A DNA stretch of 62,851 nucleotides from Streptococcus mitis subsp. hohhotensis (GCF_020089495.2 NZ_JAIRCA020000011.1:3114-65964), one strand, 5' to 3'. Shown: positions 1 through 7,685, counted from the stretch's first letter. Translations and numbers: made by a program. The notes: generated by a model from the sequence alone, not told the origin.

Positions 1-35
1 CATTCGAAAAAGCTGGAAACATTTGCCTAGAGCTA

Positions 36-64
36 TTGACAAAAGTGAAAGAATCAGATAGAAT
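36..64 (+). promoter_or_regulatory. rpmH promoter
   Basis: Consensus sigma-A promoter: TTGACA at 36-41, 17-nt spacer, TAGAAT at 59-64, leaving a leader of about 65 nt before the GTG start of rpmH. Bases 1-35 presumably belong to the 3' end of an upstream gene or its intergenic tail; no reading frame there is long enough to identify. Confidence 0.8.
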
Positions 65-138
65 AGTAAAGTATGTTTAGTAACTGATCACTTTATAGCC
101 GGCTAAACGAATACAAAATCTATGAGGAGGTATTCATC

Positions 139-273
139 GTGAAACGTACTTATCAACCAAGTAAACTTCGTCGTGCGCGCAAACACGGATTCCGTAACCG
201 TATGTCAACTAAAAACGGTCGTCGCGTATTGGCAGCTCGTCGTCGTAAAGGACGCAAAGTTTTGGCTGCATAA
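139..273 (+). CDS. rpmH: 50S ribosomal protein L34
   Basis: Encodes a 44-residue, very basic L34 of the large ribosomal subunit, full length for the family. It opens [18 protein letters not shown] and ends in an Arg/Lys-rich tail, as L34 proteins do. The start is GTG, set by a GAGGAGG ribosome site 6-8 nt upstream; no ATG is available in frame near it. It is monocistronic: a consensus promoter lies upstream and a strong terminator follows within 20 nt. The usual neighbours rnpA and dnaA are not visible here. Confidence 0.97.
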
Positions 274-290
274 TCCAAACGAACCATAAC

Positions 291-324
291 AAAAATCAGT
301 AGGAACTCGAGTCTACTGATTTTT
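291..324 (+). terminator. rpmH intrinsic terminator
   Basis: A 12-bp perfect stem (AAAAATCAGTAG paired with CTACTGATTTTT) with a 10-nt loop is followed by further T residues (ATTTTTG). It sits directly after rpmH and isolates it from the next gene. Confidence 0.9.
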
Positions 325-411
325 ATTTTTGTAAAAAAGTTCAAAAAGACTTTATATTTTTGCTCAAATGGTGTATAATATTTCACATACTGTAAAAAAT
401 GGAGAATAATC

Positions 412-2376
412 ATGAAGAAATCAAAAGTTATGCTTTTTGGAGCTATGGCTTTGACAGCAGGTCTAGCTCTAGCGGCATGTGGGTCATCCCAATCAAGCAA
501 TGCAGATAAGACATACTCTTATATCTTTGTCAGTAACCCTGATACCTTGGATTACATTACCTCTACACGAGACTCTACATCTAGTATCACAACCAACTTG
601 ATTGATGGTTTGTTGGAAAATGACCAGTATGGCAATCTCATTCCCTCTATGGCTGAGTCATGGACAGTGTCAAAAGATGGCTTGACTTACACTTATAAGA
701 TCCGTCAGGGAGCTAAATGGTACACTTCTGAAGGAGAAGAGTATGCAGATGTAACGGCTCATGACTTTGTGACAGGTCTCAAGTATGCGGCTGATAAAAA
801 GGCTGAAAACTTGTACTTGGTACAAGACTCTATCAAGGGTCTGGCAGACTATGTTGAAGGACAATCATCCGATTTTGGAACTGTTGGTGTTAAGGCAGTG
901 GATGATTACACTCTACAATACACTCTCAACCAACCTGAGACTTATTGGAACTCTAAAACAACAGCAAGTATCCTTAATCCTGTAAATGAAGCCTTCTTGA
1001 AGTCTAAGGGAGATGACTTTGGAAGTGTGACACCATCAAGTATCTTGTCAAATGGTCCGTACTTGTTTAAATCTTTCTCATCAAAATCTTTGATTGAGTT
1101 TGATAAAAACCCTAATTACTGGGATAAGGATAATGTTAAAATTGAGAAAGTGAAACTCTCTTTCTTTGACGGTTCTGACCAAGACAGCATTGCTAGAGGT
1201 TTCTTGGATGGTAACTATACAGATGGCCGTATCTTCCCAACAAGTTCAGTCTTTGCTGAACTCAAGAAGGGCAATGAGGACAAGATTACCTACACACCAC
1301 AAAACTCAGTTACTTTCTATTATCTTTTCAACGTCAATCGTCAAAGCTACAAGCAGACTATGAAACAGTCTGATAAGGAAAAGACAGATTCACGCGCAGC
1401 TATGCAGAATAAAGATTTCCGTCAGGCTATCAACTTTGCCTTTGACCGTCATGCTTATGCAGCACAGACAAATGGTGAAGATGGAGCAGACCGTATCTTG
1501 CGTAACACGGTTACACCAAGTAACTTTGTCCAAGTTGGCGATAAGAACTTTGGTGACATTGTCAATGAGAAAATTGTCAACTACGGTAAAGATTGGGCAA
1601 ATATCAACCTAAACGATGGTAAGCAAGCCTTCTTGAACCCTGACAAGGCCAAAGAGAAGTTTGCTAAGGCCAAAGAAAGTCTGCAAGCACAGGGAGTAAC
1701 CTTCCCAATTCATTTGGATATGCCAGTTGACCAGACTGCTAAATTAGATGTGCAACAGGCTGGTTCCTTCAAGCAAACAGTAGAAACCACTCTTGGTAAG
1801 GAGAATGTAGTCATCGATGTTATCCAACTTTCTCCAGATGAAAAAGACCAAGCAACCTACTTTGCAGATACAGCAGAACAAAAAGACTACGATATCGACA
1901 TTTCAGGATGGGGTGGAGACTACTCAGATCCGAAGACTTATCTAGCTATCCTTGATCCAGAGACAGGTTCTCAGTTGAAAAACATGGGCTTGTCTGAAGG
2001 AAAAGACAAGGAAGTCAAGGATAAGATTGGTCTTTCTGACTATAAGAAACTCTTGGATCAGGCAGATGCGGAAATCACAGATACTCAAGCTCGCTATGAA
2101 AAATACGCTGAAGCCCAAGCTTGGTTGACAGATAGTGCCCTCTTCCTACCAGTTCAAAGTGGCGGAGCCAACCCAATCTTCCGTAAGACTGTACCGTTTA
2201 CAGGCCCATTCTCATTTGTTGGTCATAAAGGAAATGCGGACAACTACAAATATGTTGAATTGCAAAAAGAGCCAGTAACTGCTAAACAGTACCAAGAACT
2301 CTACGAAAAATGGCTGAAAGAAAAAGCTGAGTCAAATAAAAAAGCTCAGGAAGATTTAGCTAACCACATTCAATAA
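412..2376 (+). CDS. Oligopeptide ABC transporter substrate-binding lipoprotein (AliA/AliB family)
   Basis: A 654-residue lipoprotein of the SBP_bac_5 family that captures oligopeptides at the cell surface for an Opp/Ami-type permease. The N terminus has a lysine-rich start, a hydrophobic stretch and the lipobox LAAC (Cys about residue 23). The body has family hallmarks such as LDYITS, SMAESWTVSKDGLTYTYK, DFVTGLKYAADKK and the C-terminal KWLKEKAESNKKAQEDLA tail shared with AliA, AliB and AmiA. It is an orphan here: no permease or ATPase genes adjoin it, so it probably feeds the AmiCDEF machinery at 34,799-39,234, as Ali proteins do in pneumococcus. I cannot tell which Ali type it is, so no symbol is given. 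Confidence 0.93.
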   Translation: MKKSKVMLFGAMALTAGLALAACGSSQSSNADKTYSYIFVSNPDTLDYITSTRDSTSSITTNLIDGLLENDQYGNLIPSMAESWTVSKDGLTYTYKIRQGAKWYTSEGEEYADVTAHDFVTGLKYAADKKAENLYLVQDSIKGLADYVEGQSSDFGTVGVKAVDDYTLQYTLNQPETYWNSKTTASILNPVNEAFLKSKGDDFGSVTPSSILSNGPYLFKSFSSKSLIEFDKNPNYWDKDNVKIEKVKLSFFDGSDQDSIARGFLDGNYTDGRIFPTSSVFAELKKGNEDKITYTPQNSVTFYYLFNVNRQSYKQTMKQSDKEKTDSRAAMQNKDFRQAINFAFDRHAYAAQTNGEDGADRILRNTVTPSNFVQVGDKNFGDIVNEKIVNYGKDWANINLNDGKQAFLNPDKAKEKFAKAKESLQAQGVTFPIHLDMPVDQTAKLDVQQAGSFKQTVETTLGKENVVIDVIQLSPDEKDQATYFADTAEQKDYDIDISGWGGDYSDPKTYLAILDPETGSQLKNMGLSEGKDKEVKDKIGLSDYKKLLDQADAEITDTQARYEKYAEAQAWLTDSALFLPVQSGGANPIFRKTVPFTGPFSFVGHKGNADNYKYVELQKEPVTAKQYQELYEKWLKEKAESNKKAQEDLANHIQ

Positions 2377-2422
2377 TATTCCTAGTCATGCTTTTCAGTT
2401 AAGCATAGTGGCTGGATTCAGA

Positions 2423-2465
2423 AAAAGGCTCTACCAGACGCTTCTTGGTTCTGGTAGGGCCTTTT
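2423..2465. terminator. Bidirectional terminator between convergent genes
   Basis: A 16-bp stem (AAAAGGCTCTACCAGA against TCTGGTAGGGCCTTTT, one G-U pair) with a run of A on the left and T on the right. It can terminate both the lipoprotein gene and the convergent kimA-like gene, whose stop codon lies 3 nt beyond. Confidence 0.88.
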
Positions 2466-2467
2466 AT

Positions 2468-4312
2468 TTATTCTTTTAAGTGATAGGAGTAGCTAGCGAC
2501 AACGACATCTTGGTGCCAACGGAGGGCGTATTTGAGTTTGAGGCTCATTTGATTGTGTAGGATATTTTGCCAAGGTTTATTAGGGATAAACTGGGGTACC
2601 AGGACAGTGACTGTATAGTTCTTTTTCTGGGCATCCTCAGAGATCCGTTTGACATACTTAACAGTAGGGGTGATGATGTCGCGGTAGCTGGTTTTGATAT
2701 TTTTCAGAGTAATGGTTGGGAAGTAATCGGCAAATTCTTGGAGAATTTCTTGATCTTTTTCTGCTGTTTCCTTAGTAGAAATGTGCATGGCTAAGACTTC
2801 ATCACCAATACTTTGAGCGTAGTTAATGGCTCCAACACTTACACGGGTGACATTCCCTACTAGGACGAGAACTAGATTTCCATCGTAGGTACGTTTTTCG
2901 ATGCCTTCATATAGTCGTAGTTGTTGGGCCACTTTTTGGTAATGACTGTGAATCGCCAAGAAGAGTAGGGTGAGTACGAGAATAATCGGGAAGAAAGGCC
3001 AGATATCACTGAGACGGAAAAAGAGCAGGATCAACACGATAGCGTAGCAAATGATAGCTCCAAGGATATTGGCAAGGGCAGGTTTTAAGAAATTTGCCCC
3101 TTTTTCTTTTTTCCAATGGCGAATCATCCCAGTCTGAGAAAGGGCAAAGGGAACGAAGACCCCGATAGTATAAAGAGGAATCAAACGTTCGGTATTGCCA
3201 TTAAAAATGAGAAGAAGAATCATAGCACCAAAAGCCAGAGTTAAAATTCCATTAGAGTAGCCTAGGCGATCTCCTTTTTCCATAAAGAGATGGGGCATGT
3301 ATTTGTTTTTAGCCATATTGTAAGCCAGCATAGGAAAGGCTGAGAAGCCGGTATTTGCAGCTACGGCCAAAATCAAGGCTGTGGAGAATTGGAAGATATA
3401 ATAGCCAAGGTGGCCTAAGAAGGAAGTACCAAGGATACCTTGAGCCATCTGTGAAAGAATAGTTTCTCCGTGTTGAGGCATGATCCCCATCCAGTAGTTT
3501 AGGAAGGTGATACCAGCAAAAAGAAAACCTAAAATCAGTGACATAATGGTCAAGGTCTGAGCTGCATTCTTTTCTTTTGGAGCCTTGAAAAAGGGAACGG
3601 CATTTGAAATAGCTTCAACCCCTGTTAGAGAGGCAGAGCCGCTGGTGAAGGCTCTTAGAATGAGAACGATAGACAGACTCGGTACAGCATGCCCAATAGG
3701 AGAAGTCGCCTGATAGCTGAGAGTACCTGTCATTAGTTGAAAGATTCCATAGAGTAAGAGAAAGACAGTACTGATGATAAAGAGATAGACAGGAATCATC
3801 AGTGAACTGGCAGATTCTTTCAACCCCCGTAAGTTCAAGAGCATGAGCAAGCAAACTAGAAAAATGGAGATATGGAGGTTGTAAGGGTGAAGGGCAGGGA
3901 GGGCTGCTGTGATAGCGTCAGCTCCAGATGATACAGATACCGCCACAGTCAGCATGTAGTCAACCAGCAGACTACCTCCAGCAATCAAGCCTAGCTCGGG
4001 CGATAGATTTTCTCGAGTAACCATATAGGCCCCTCCCCCTTGAGGGTAGGCGTGGATGATTTGACGGTAGGAAACAGTCAGACTGGCTAGGAGTAGGAGG
4101 ACAAAAAGGCCGATAGGAAGGCTCCACCATATAGCAAGTGGAGAGAGACTAGCCAAGACGAGGACTACTTGCTCAGGCCCATAGGCAATGGAAGATAGAG
4201 CGTCGCTTGATAACATGGCTAAGGCCTGCATTTTTCCCAGCAGACCTCCCTCGCCTTCTGTTAAGGACTTAAGAGGACGGCCTATAAAGGTCTGTTTTAA
4301 TTTTGTAAACAT
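2468..4312 (-). CDS. kimA: APC-family potassium transporter, KimA-like
   Basis: A 614-residue membrane protein with about 12 transmembrane segments followed by a C-terminal cytoplasmic domain of about 150 residues. It resembles B. subtilis KimA (YdaO), a high-affinity proton-coupled K+ importer inhibited by c-di-AMP, rather than an amino-acid permease. Shared signatures are LKALAMLSSDALSSxAYG near residue 35, SYRQIIxAYPQGGGAY, LIAGGSLLVDYxLTVAVS, LTGVEAISNA, LAANTGFSAFP, LIPLYxxGVFxPFxLSQTGM and a terminal ILHNQ...VVASYSYHLKE. The ATG at 4312 was chosen over one nine codons upstream because AAAGGA precedes it. A TTGACG-17-TATAAT promoter lies just upstream. No ydaO-type riboswitch was recognised. 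The family call rests on remembered KimA sequence. Confidence 0.82.
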   Translation of the reverse strand: MFTKLKQTFIGRPLKSLTEGEGGLLGKMQALAMLSSDALSSIAYGPEQVVLVLASLSPLAIWWSLPIGLFVLLLLASLTVSYRQIIHAYPQGGGAYMVTRENLSPELGLIAGGSLLVDYMLTVAVSVSSGADAITAALPALHPYNLHISIFLVCLLMLLNLRGLKESASSLMIPVYLFIISTVFLLLYGIFQLMTGTLSYQATSPIGHAVPSLSIVLILRAFTSGSASLTGVEAISNAVPFFKAPKEKNAAQTLTIMSLILGFLFAGITFLNYWMGIMPQHGETILSQMAQGILGTSFLGHLGYYIFQFSTALILAVAANTGFSAFPMLAYNMAKNKYMPHLFMEKGDRLGYSNGILTLAFGAMILLLIFNGNTERLIPLYTIGVFVPFALSQTGMIRHWKKEKGANFLKPALANILGAIICYAIVLILLFFRLSDIWPFFPIILVLTLLFLAIHSHYQKVAQQLRLYEGIEKRTYDGNLVLVLVGNVTRVSVGAINYAQSIGDEVLAMHISTKETAEKDQEILQEFADYFPTITLKNIKTSYRDIITPTVKYVKRISEDAQKKNYTVTVLVPQFIPNKPWQNILHNQMSLKLKYALRWHQDVVVASYSYHLKE

Positions 4313-4347
4313 GGTATTTTCCTTTTCTGAAAATTTCAATAAGTGCT

Positions 4348-4376
4348 ATTATACTGCTTTGGGAAAATAGCGTCAA
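4348..4376 (-). promoter_or_regulatory. kimA promoter
   Basis: Read on the minus strand: TTGACG (4376-4371), a 17-nt spacer, then TATAAT (4353-4348), about 35 nt upstream of the kimA start. Near-consensus sigma-A promoter. Confidence 0.75.
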
Positions 4377-4433
4377 GAGACGACGATGGATTTTAGAATA
4401 TTTTGTACAGATGAGGAGAGAGGGCAGTTTTTT

Positions 4434-4471
4434 GGTATAATAGAAGATAGAAAACGAGGTTAGAAGAGATG
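4434..4471 (+). promoter_or_regulatory. Stranded tatD promoter and start codon at attL
   Basis: An extended -10 (TGGTATAAT, TATAAT at 4436-4441), a GAGG ribosome site and ATG at 4469-4471 are followed by ATT TTT GAT ACA CAT AC, which matches the 5' coding end of tatD. The reading frame then hits TAG after seven codons, encoding MIFDTHT. This is the original tatD 5' end, cut from the gene body by the element inserted at 4472. Confidence 0.8.
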
Positions 4472-4488
4472 ATTTTTGATACACATAC
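4472..4488 (+). repeat. Left attachment-site repeat (attL core)
   Basis: ATTTTTGATACACATAC, identical to 10943-10959. It encodes tatD codons 2-6 and part of codon 7. Confidence 0.88.
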
Positions 4489-4540
4489 TTAGAGTGTTTG
4501 GAGTACAGTTTAAGGACACATGACATTATAGAGACACAAA

Positions 4541-4562
4541 TTAACCATAAAACTAACCAAAG
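4541..4562 (+). promoter_or_regulatory. Probable integrase arm-type sites, left end
   Basis: TTAACCATAAAACTAACCAAAG contains two AACCA units 10 nt apart. The same arrangement, CTAACCATAGAACTAACCA, recurs at the right end beside the integrase stop codon. Short directly repeated motifs just inside both ends are typical of arm sites bound by the N-terminal domain of Tn916/lambda-type integrases. Confidence 0.55.
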
Positions 4563-4582
4563 GAAAGATAAAGTAGCATACA

Positions 4583-4613
4583 AAAAGAGGAATTCATTGA
4601 GAGTTCCTCTTTT
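4583..4613. terminator. Terminator of the element repressor gene
   Basis: Stem AAAAGAGGAA (4583-4592) with TTCCTCTTTT (4604-4613) and an 11-nt loop. It overlaps the stop codon of the minus-strand repressor gene and has a T-rich tail on that strand. Confidence 0.75.
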
Positions 4614-4944
4614 AATCTATATTTTTGACAATTTCATTGAACAAAGAAATGATTTTTAATTTTTTTGTGTGTGATAAATCTGAGATGTTGTCAATCAATG
4701 TAGTGATGGGGACGGAATTATTTGAAAGTGGGAAATTAAAGAAGTCTTCTACGGTCATGCCTAAAGCTGTAAGAACCTTTTCAAGTGTGTGTATTTTAAA
4801 ATCGTATTTCATATTCTCTATGTTTTGTATTGCCTTAACACCTAGTCCGGCTTGATTAGATAATTGTTCTTGGCTAAGATTCTGTTCTTTTCGACATTCT
4901 CTTATACGCTCTGCTATGTATTTTTGTAATTGATTAGCTTCCAT
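4612..4944 (-). CDS. XRE-family (Cro/CI-type) repressor of the element
   Basis: A 110-residue protein with an N-terminal helix-turn-helix domain (about residues 10-65: RIRECRKEQNLSQEQLSNQAGLGVKAIQNIEN) and a short C-terminal part. It lacks the LexA-like or ImmA-linked domain of longer repressors. The ATG at 4944 is preferred over codon 1 of the longer frame because AGAGGA lies 8 nt upstream. It is transcribed divergently from the rest of the element, the usual position for the control repressor. It resembles the chromosomal XRE gene at 40,656-41,006, sharing QAGLG and HxLEKV..AL.MT.E(D/E)FFNF. The targets are inferred. Confidence 0.85.
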   Translation of the reverse strand: MEANQLQKYIAERIRECRKEQNLSQEQLSNQAGLGVKAIQNIENMKYDFKIHTLEKVLTALGMTVEDFFNFPLSNNSVPITTLIDNISDLSHTKKLKIISLFNEIVKNID

Positions 4945-4959
4945 CCGTAATTTCCTCTT

Positions 4960-5057
4960 TTGTACTATTCTACTATCCTTTATATGATTTTTTAAGTACA
5001 ATTAACTATCTAAAAAAACAATATAGTATAGCGTAATGTACCTTTTTGTGTTAAAAT
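4960..5057. promoter_or_regulatory. Divergent control region of the element
   Basis: The 144-bp gap between the repressor and the first rightward gene holds TTGTACT (4960-4966) and its inverted copy AGTACAA (4995-5001), plus a further TGTAC at 5037-5041. These are candidate repressor half-sites. A rightward extended -10 TGTTAAAAT (TAAAAT at 5052-5057) precedes the ATG at 5089. Operator assignment is inference. Confidence 0.45.
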
Positions 5058-5088
5058 AGATAAAAAACAATACAATTGGAGTAGTAAT

Positions 5089-5535
5089 ATGACAGAAGAA
5101 ATAGCTGTGTATAAATTACAAGAATGGGATATGGGAAATGGTGAGAAGAAATATTCTCAGCTAGGTAACTTAGAAGCTCACTATCATTTTGCAAAAAATA
5201 ATGGTGGAAAAGTTTTATTTACGACAAAATCGAAGTTGTACCAGAGAAATGTTGATTATGTGTTACTAATATTACCAAATGGAGAATACGGATTTCTTTC
5301 TAAAATTATTGAAAAAGGGACATATCCTAAACTGCCAGAAGATTCCTCGTATATGGTTCCAACAGAGTGGAGAAATATAAATGAAAAAGTAGAAAAACAG
5401 TCCAATTTTAATTGGATTGCCTTGGAAGTTGTTTCAAATATCATTGAAGATATTGAGAATATACCTGAGATGCCTAGTCCACAGTACATGAAAAAAGAGG
5501 AATTTCAAAAATATCTAAATAGCATAGATTATTAA
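5089..5535 (+). CDS. Hypothetical protein, element cargo
   Basis: A 148-residue acidic, soluble protein of no family I recognise. It has no signal peptide or transmembrane segment. Visible traits are a central YVLLILPNGEYGFLSKII stretch and an acidic C-terminal half rich in Glu, Asn and Ile. TTGGAG lies about 9 nt before the ATG. It is the first rightward gene from the repressor control region and is followed 58 nt later by a membrane protein gene, so the two are probably co-transcribed. The position suggests cargo or a regulatory partner; I assign no function. Confidence 0.7.
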   Translation: MTEEIAVYKLQEWDMGNGEKKYSQLGNLEAHYHFAKNNGGKVLFTTKSKLYQRNVDYVLLILPNGEYGFLSKIIEKGTYPKLPEDSSYMVPTEWRNINEKVEKQSNFNWIALEVVSNIIEDIENIPEMPSPQYMKKEEFQKYLNSIDY

Positions 5536-5593
5536 GAAATAAACTCAGGTTTTGCTAATAGAATGGATACTAAAATCAAGGAGGATAAGATAT

Positions 5594-6547
5594 ATGAGAA
5601 AGAAGAAAAACGAAGAAGGTAAAAAGGATAATAAGAATGGCAAGAAAACTAAAAAATTTAGTTTAGTGAAAGTCATATTACTTACGATTGTTATATTGGG
5701 AATCTTTGCTGCTGCAGGTATAAGTATATCTAATTATTTTTCCGAAAATTCATCAAGTGATAATTTATTTGATAAGAAGTGGGGTTCAGTAGGGCTTAAA
5801 ACTAGTGTTTGGGAATTTTCAGGTTCAGAAAAATTAAAAATTGATTATATGCTAAAAAATAATGAAGTATTTAATTATGATGTAACTATTCATGATTCAT
5901 ATTCTGATTTTAAAAATATCACAAAAACTAAACTTTCGGAAGAAGATATCGTCAAATCATTTAAGAAAAATTTCGAGATATTAAAAAATAGTGATATCAA
6001 AAAAGAAGATTTGAAGTTTATTTCATTACTTGATAATAAAGACCAAGAACGTTACGGAAGAATCCTGTATAAGATAGATCAACATAAGATGGTATATCTT
6101 GATATAATTGGTGAGAATACATCTGTACCATATGAGTTAGTACCATTAGTAAACACAAAAATTAGCGGAACTTATCGTGTTACGAAGGTTTATGGAACTA
6201 AAGGCTCTGTGGAAGAAGATCAAAAAAATATAGATAGATTACCTAATATTAAATTTTCAAGTGATAGAATTATTGTAGGAGATAAGGTGATTTATTTAAC
6301 TTCATATGAGTCATTTACTAATACTGTTAAGGATTTGAAAACAAAAGAACAAATTATCGCAATCATGGAAAGTAGAGGATATAAGATAAAGGATACAGAA
6401 AAAATATATGTTGATTTAGATAGAGTGCAATTCTATATCCCGGTTGAAAATGGTAAGAAAGTATTCATAGGATTTTTGAAGAATGATACCTCAAATAAAG
6501 AAAATAACGCAGTAATGGAACTAGAAAAAGTAGAACTAAAAGAATAA
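5594..6547 (+). CDS. Hypothetical membrane-anchored protein, element cargo
   Basis: A 317-residue protein with a very basic N-terminal 25 residues (RKKKNEEGKKDNKNGKKTKK), one transmembrane helix (about residues 30-52) and a long hydrophilic C-terminal part that should lie outside the membrane. No lipobox or LPXTG is present. The start at 5594 has AAGGAGGA upstream; an ATG 14 codons earlier does not. The extracytoplasmic part has two similar-looking halves around DNKDQERYGRILYKID and ESRGYKIKDTEKIYVDLDRV, perhaps a repeated small domain, but I cannot name it. It ends just before a strong terminator that closes the presumed two-gene unit. Confidence 0.7.
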   Translation: MRKKKNEEGKKDNKNGKKTKKFSLVKVILLTIVILGIFAAAGISISNYFSENSSSDNLFDKKWGSVGLKTSVWEFSGSEKLKIDYMLKNNEVFNYDVTIHDSYSDFKNITKTKLSEEDIVKSFKKNFEILKNSDIKKEDLKFISLLDNKDQERYGRILYKIDQHKMVYLDIIGENTSVPYELVPLVNTKISGTYRVTKVYGTKGSVEEDQKNIDRLPNIKFSSDRIIVGDKVIYLTSYESFTNTVKDLKTKEQIIAIMESRGYKIKDTEKIYVDLDRVQFYIPVENGKKVFIGFLKNDTSNKENNAVMELEKVELKE

Positions 6548-6585
6548 TTGAATAAAAAAGACAAATAGCATATAGATTTGGCTCT

Positions 6586-6627
6586 AAAAAATAGCAGTTA
6601 TACGATTTTGTATAACTGCTATTTTTT
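6586..6627. terminator. Strong terminator after the cargo genes
   Basis: A perfect stem (core TAGCAGTTATAC / GTATAACTGCTA) flanked by A-run and T-run that extend the pairing to 18 bp, loop GATTTT (6604-6609), followed by more T. It should work in both directions and separates the cargo genes from the replication/recombination genes. Confidence 0.92.
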
Positions 6628-6739
6628 TTATACATCTGACTGTTTCTATCTAAAATGACTACTAAGTTTTTTCCACTGGCGATAGCGTGAAGAGACAAAC
6701 TCTGTATAGTTGGTAAACCCTAGCAGGAGGTACCAACAT

Positions 6740-7153
6740 ATGGTAGATTTAAAAAAAGTAGAACAACGTAGAGAAGAAGCGATTCAAAGAGCTATACTTA
6801 CTGACGATTGGAAAAAGGTAGATAACTTATTAAACCAGTCTTATGAGAATTTATGTAGAAAAGATAGATCGTACGGTCTGTGTAGTTTAGACAGTAGTTC
6901 AATTGCTAAAGGTTCTTTATTAGATACGATAGCAGATTATAATGATCCATTGTCGCTCTTAATTAAAAAAGAAGAAATTGCTATTATAAAGGATGCTATT
7001 GAGAAGATATTGAGTGAAAGAGATAGAGAAATTCTACATGGAGTGGTTGAAGGTAGATCGTACTCAAGTCTTGCAAAAGAAGTTGGACTTAGTGACAAAA
7101 CTGTCAAAAAACACTATGAGCGCATTATAGATACTCTACGAAAAGAATTATAA
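6740..7153 (+). CDS. Sigma-70 region 4-like HTH regulator of the element
   Basis: A 137-residue protein whose C-terminal third (about residues 88-137) reads as a sigma-70 region 4 helix-turn-helix: LSERDREILHGVVEGRSYSSLAKEVGLSDKTVKKHYERIIDTLRKEL. The N-terminal two-thirds is helical and acidic/basic with no recognised sigma region 2. Start ATG 6740 has GGAGG upstream; ten codons of upstream frame are ignored. Small proteins of this kind in Gram-positive elements act as activators or alternative sigma-like factors. It stands at the head of the replication-excision-integration gene string, so control of that string is plausible but inferred. Confidence 0.75.
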   Translation: MVDLKKVEQRREEAIQRAILTDDWKKVDNLLNQSYENLCRKDRSYGLCSLDSSSIAKGSLLDTIADYNDPLSLLIKKEEIAIIKDAIEKILSERDREILHGVVEGRSYSSLAKEVGLSDKTVKKHYERIIDTLRKEL

Positions 7154-7158
7154 ATTTA

Positions 7159-7204
7159 AAATTTCATCCGAATTCTGGTGAAATTTCTCCTTATAGATAA
7201 GGAG
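7159..7204 (+). promoter_or_regulatory. Tandem hairpins masking a ribosome binding site
   Basis: The first hairpin pairs AAATTTCA (7159-7166) with TGAAATTT (7179-7186). A second follows at once: CTCCTTA (7187-7193) with TAAGGAG (7198-7204), loop TAGA. The right arm of the second contains the AAGGAG of the ribosome site for the small ORF at 7217. Confidence 0.55.
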
Positions 7205-7216
7205 GTGTAATTTTAA

Positions 7217-7252
7217 ATGTTGTTATCTGTAATCGTCACAGTGTTTATTTAA
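7217..7252 (+). CDS. Possible 11-residue hydrophobic peptide
   Basis: ATG at 7217 opens an 11-codon frame, MLLSVIVTVFI, ending in TAA. AAGGAGGTG lies upstream but its centre is 11-13 nt from the ATG, slightly long. The ribosome site is half-buried in a hairpin. It could be a leader peptide, a small membrane peptide or chance. No homologue is known to me. Confidence 0.3.
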   Translation: MLLSVIVTVFI

Positions 7253-7300
7253 TTAAAAGTAGATGATTTACTTTTAAATTTAGAAAATAGGTTTTAAGTT

Positions 7301-7666
7301 ATGGCACTTAAAAATTTATCACATTTCACAGAGTTCAATGCTCAGTTGTTTCTTTCTCACAAAGAGTTACGCTTTATTTCCGCTACAAGGTGGATAGAAA
7401 GAAGTGAGACTGGTCCAGAAATTGAAAAAGGAATAAAGGTTTCACTTCTCATTTACAAAGATAATAGTGAATACCAGAACGAAAAAACTAATCTCGGAGA
7501 GCAACTTACTGTAAAAGTTCCACATGCATCGTTGAAGGATTATGACTCGTTTCAACCAATGCTCACAGCAGTAGAAATTGTAGGCATTGAGAAGGCAGTT
7601 GTGTACGGAGAGTATCGTAATCAGCTTAGTTTGACTGCAAAAGTCAATGAAGTCGTCGAACTATAA
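7301..7666 (+). CDS. Conserved hypothetical protein upstream of rep
   Basis: A 121-residue soluble protein with a mixed, apparently beta-rich pattern (KVSLLIYKDN, LTVKVPH, VEIVGIEKAVVYGEYRNQLSLTAKVNEV). It occupies the place where many streptococcal elements and RCR plasmids carry a small accessory protein before rep. An OB-like or single-strand-binding role is conceivable, but there is no motif to prove it. The next gene begins 19 nt downstream, so the two are probably co-expressed. Function unknown. Confidence 0.65.
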   Translation: MALKNLSHFTEFNAQLFLSHKELRFISATRWIERSETGPEIEKGIKVSLLIYKDNSEYQNEKTNLGEQLTVKVPHASLKDYDSFQPMLTAVEIVGIEKAVVYGEYRNQLSLTAKVNEVVEL

Positions 7667-7685
7667 GACTATAAAGGAGATCAAT

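Noticed and set aside
1..78. Frame FEKAGNICLELLTKVKESD running to TAG as the end of an upstream gene
   Set aside because: It runs through the consensus rpmH promoter, and no family is recognisable from so few residues.
153..500. Minus-strand 115-codon ORF over rpmH and the lipoprotein start
   Set aside because: Antisense shadow of rpmH and its terminator; low-complexity and without a ribosome site.
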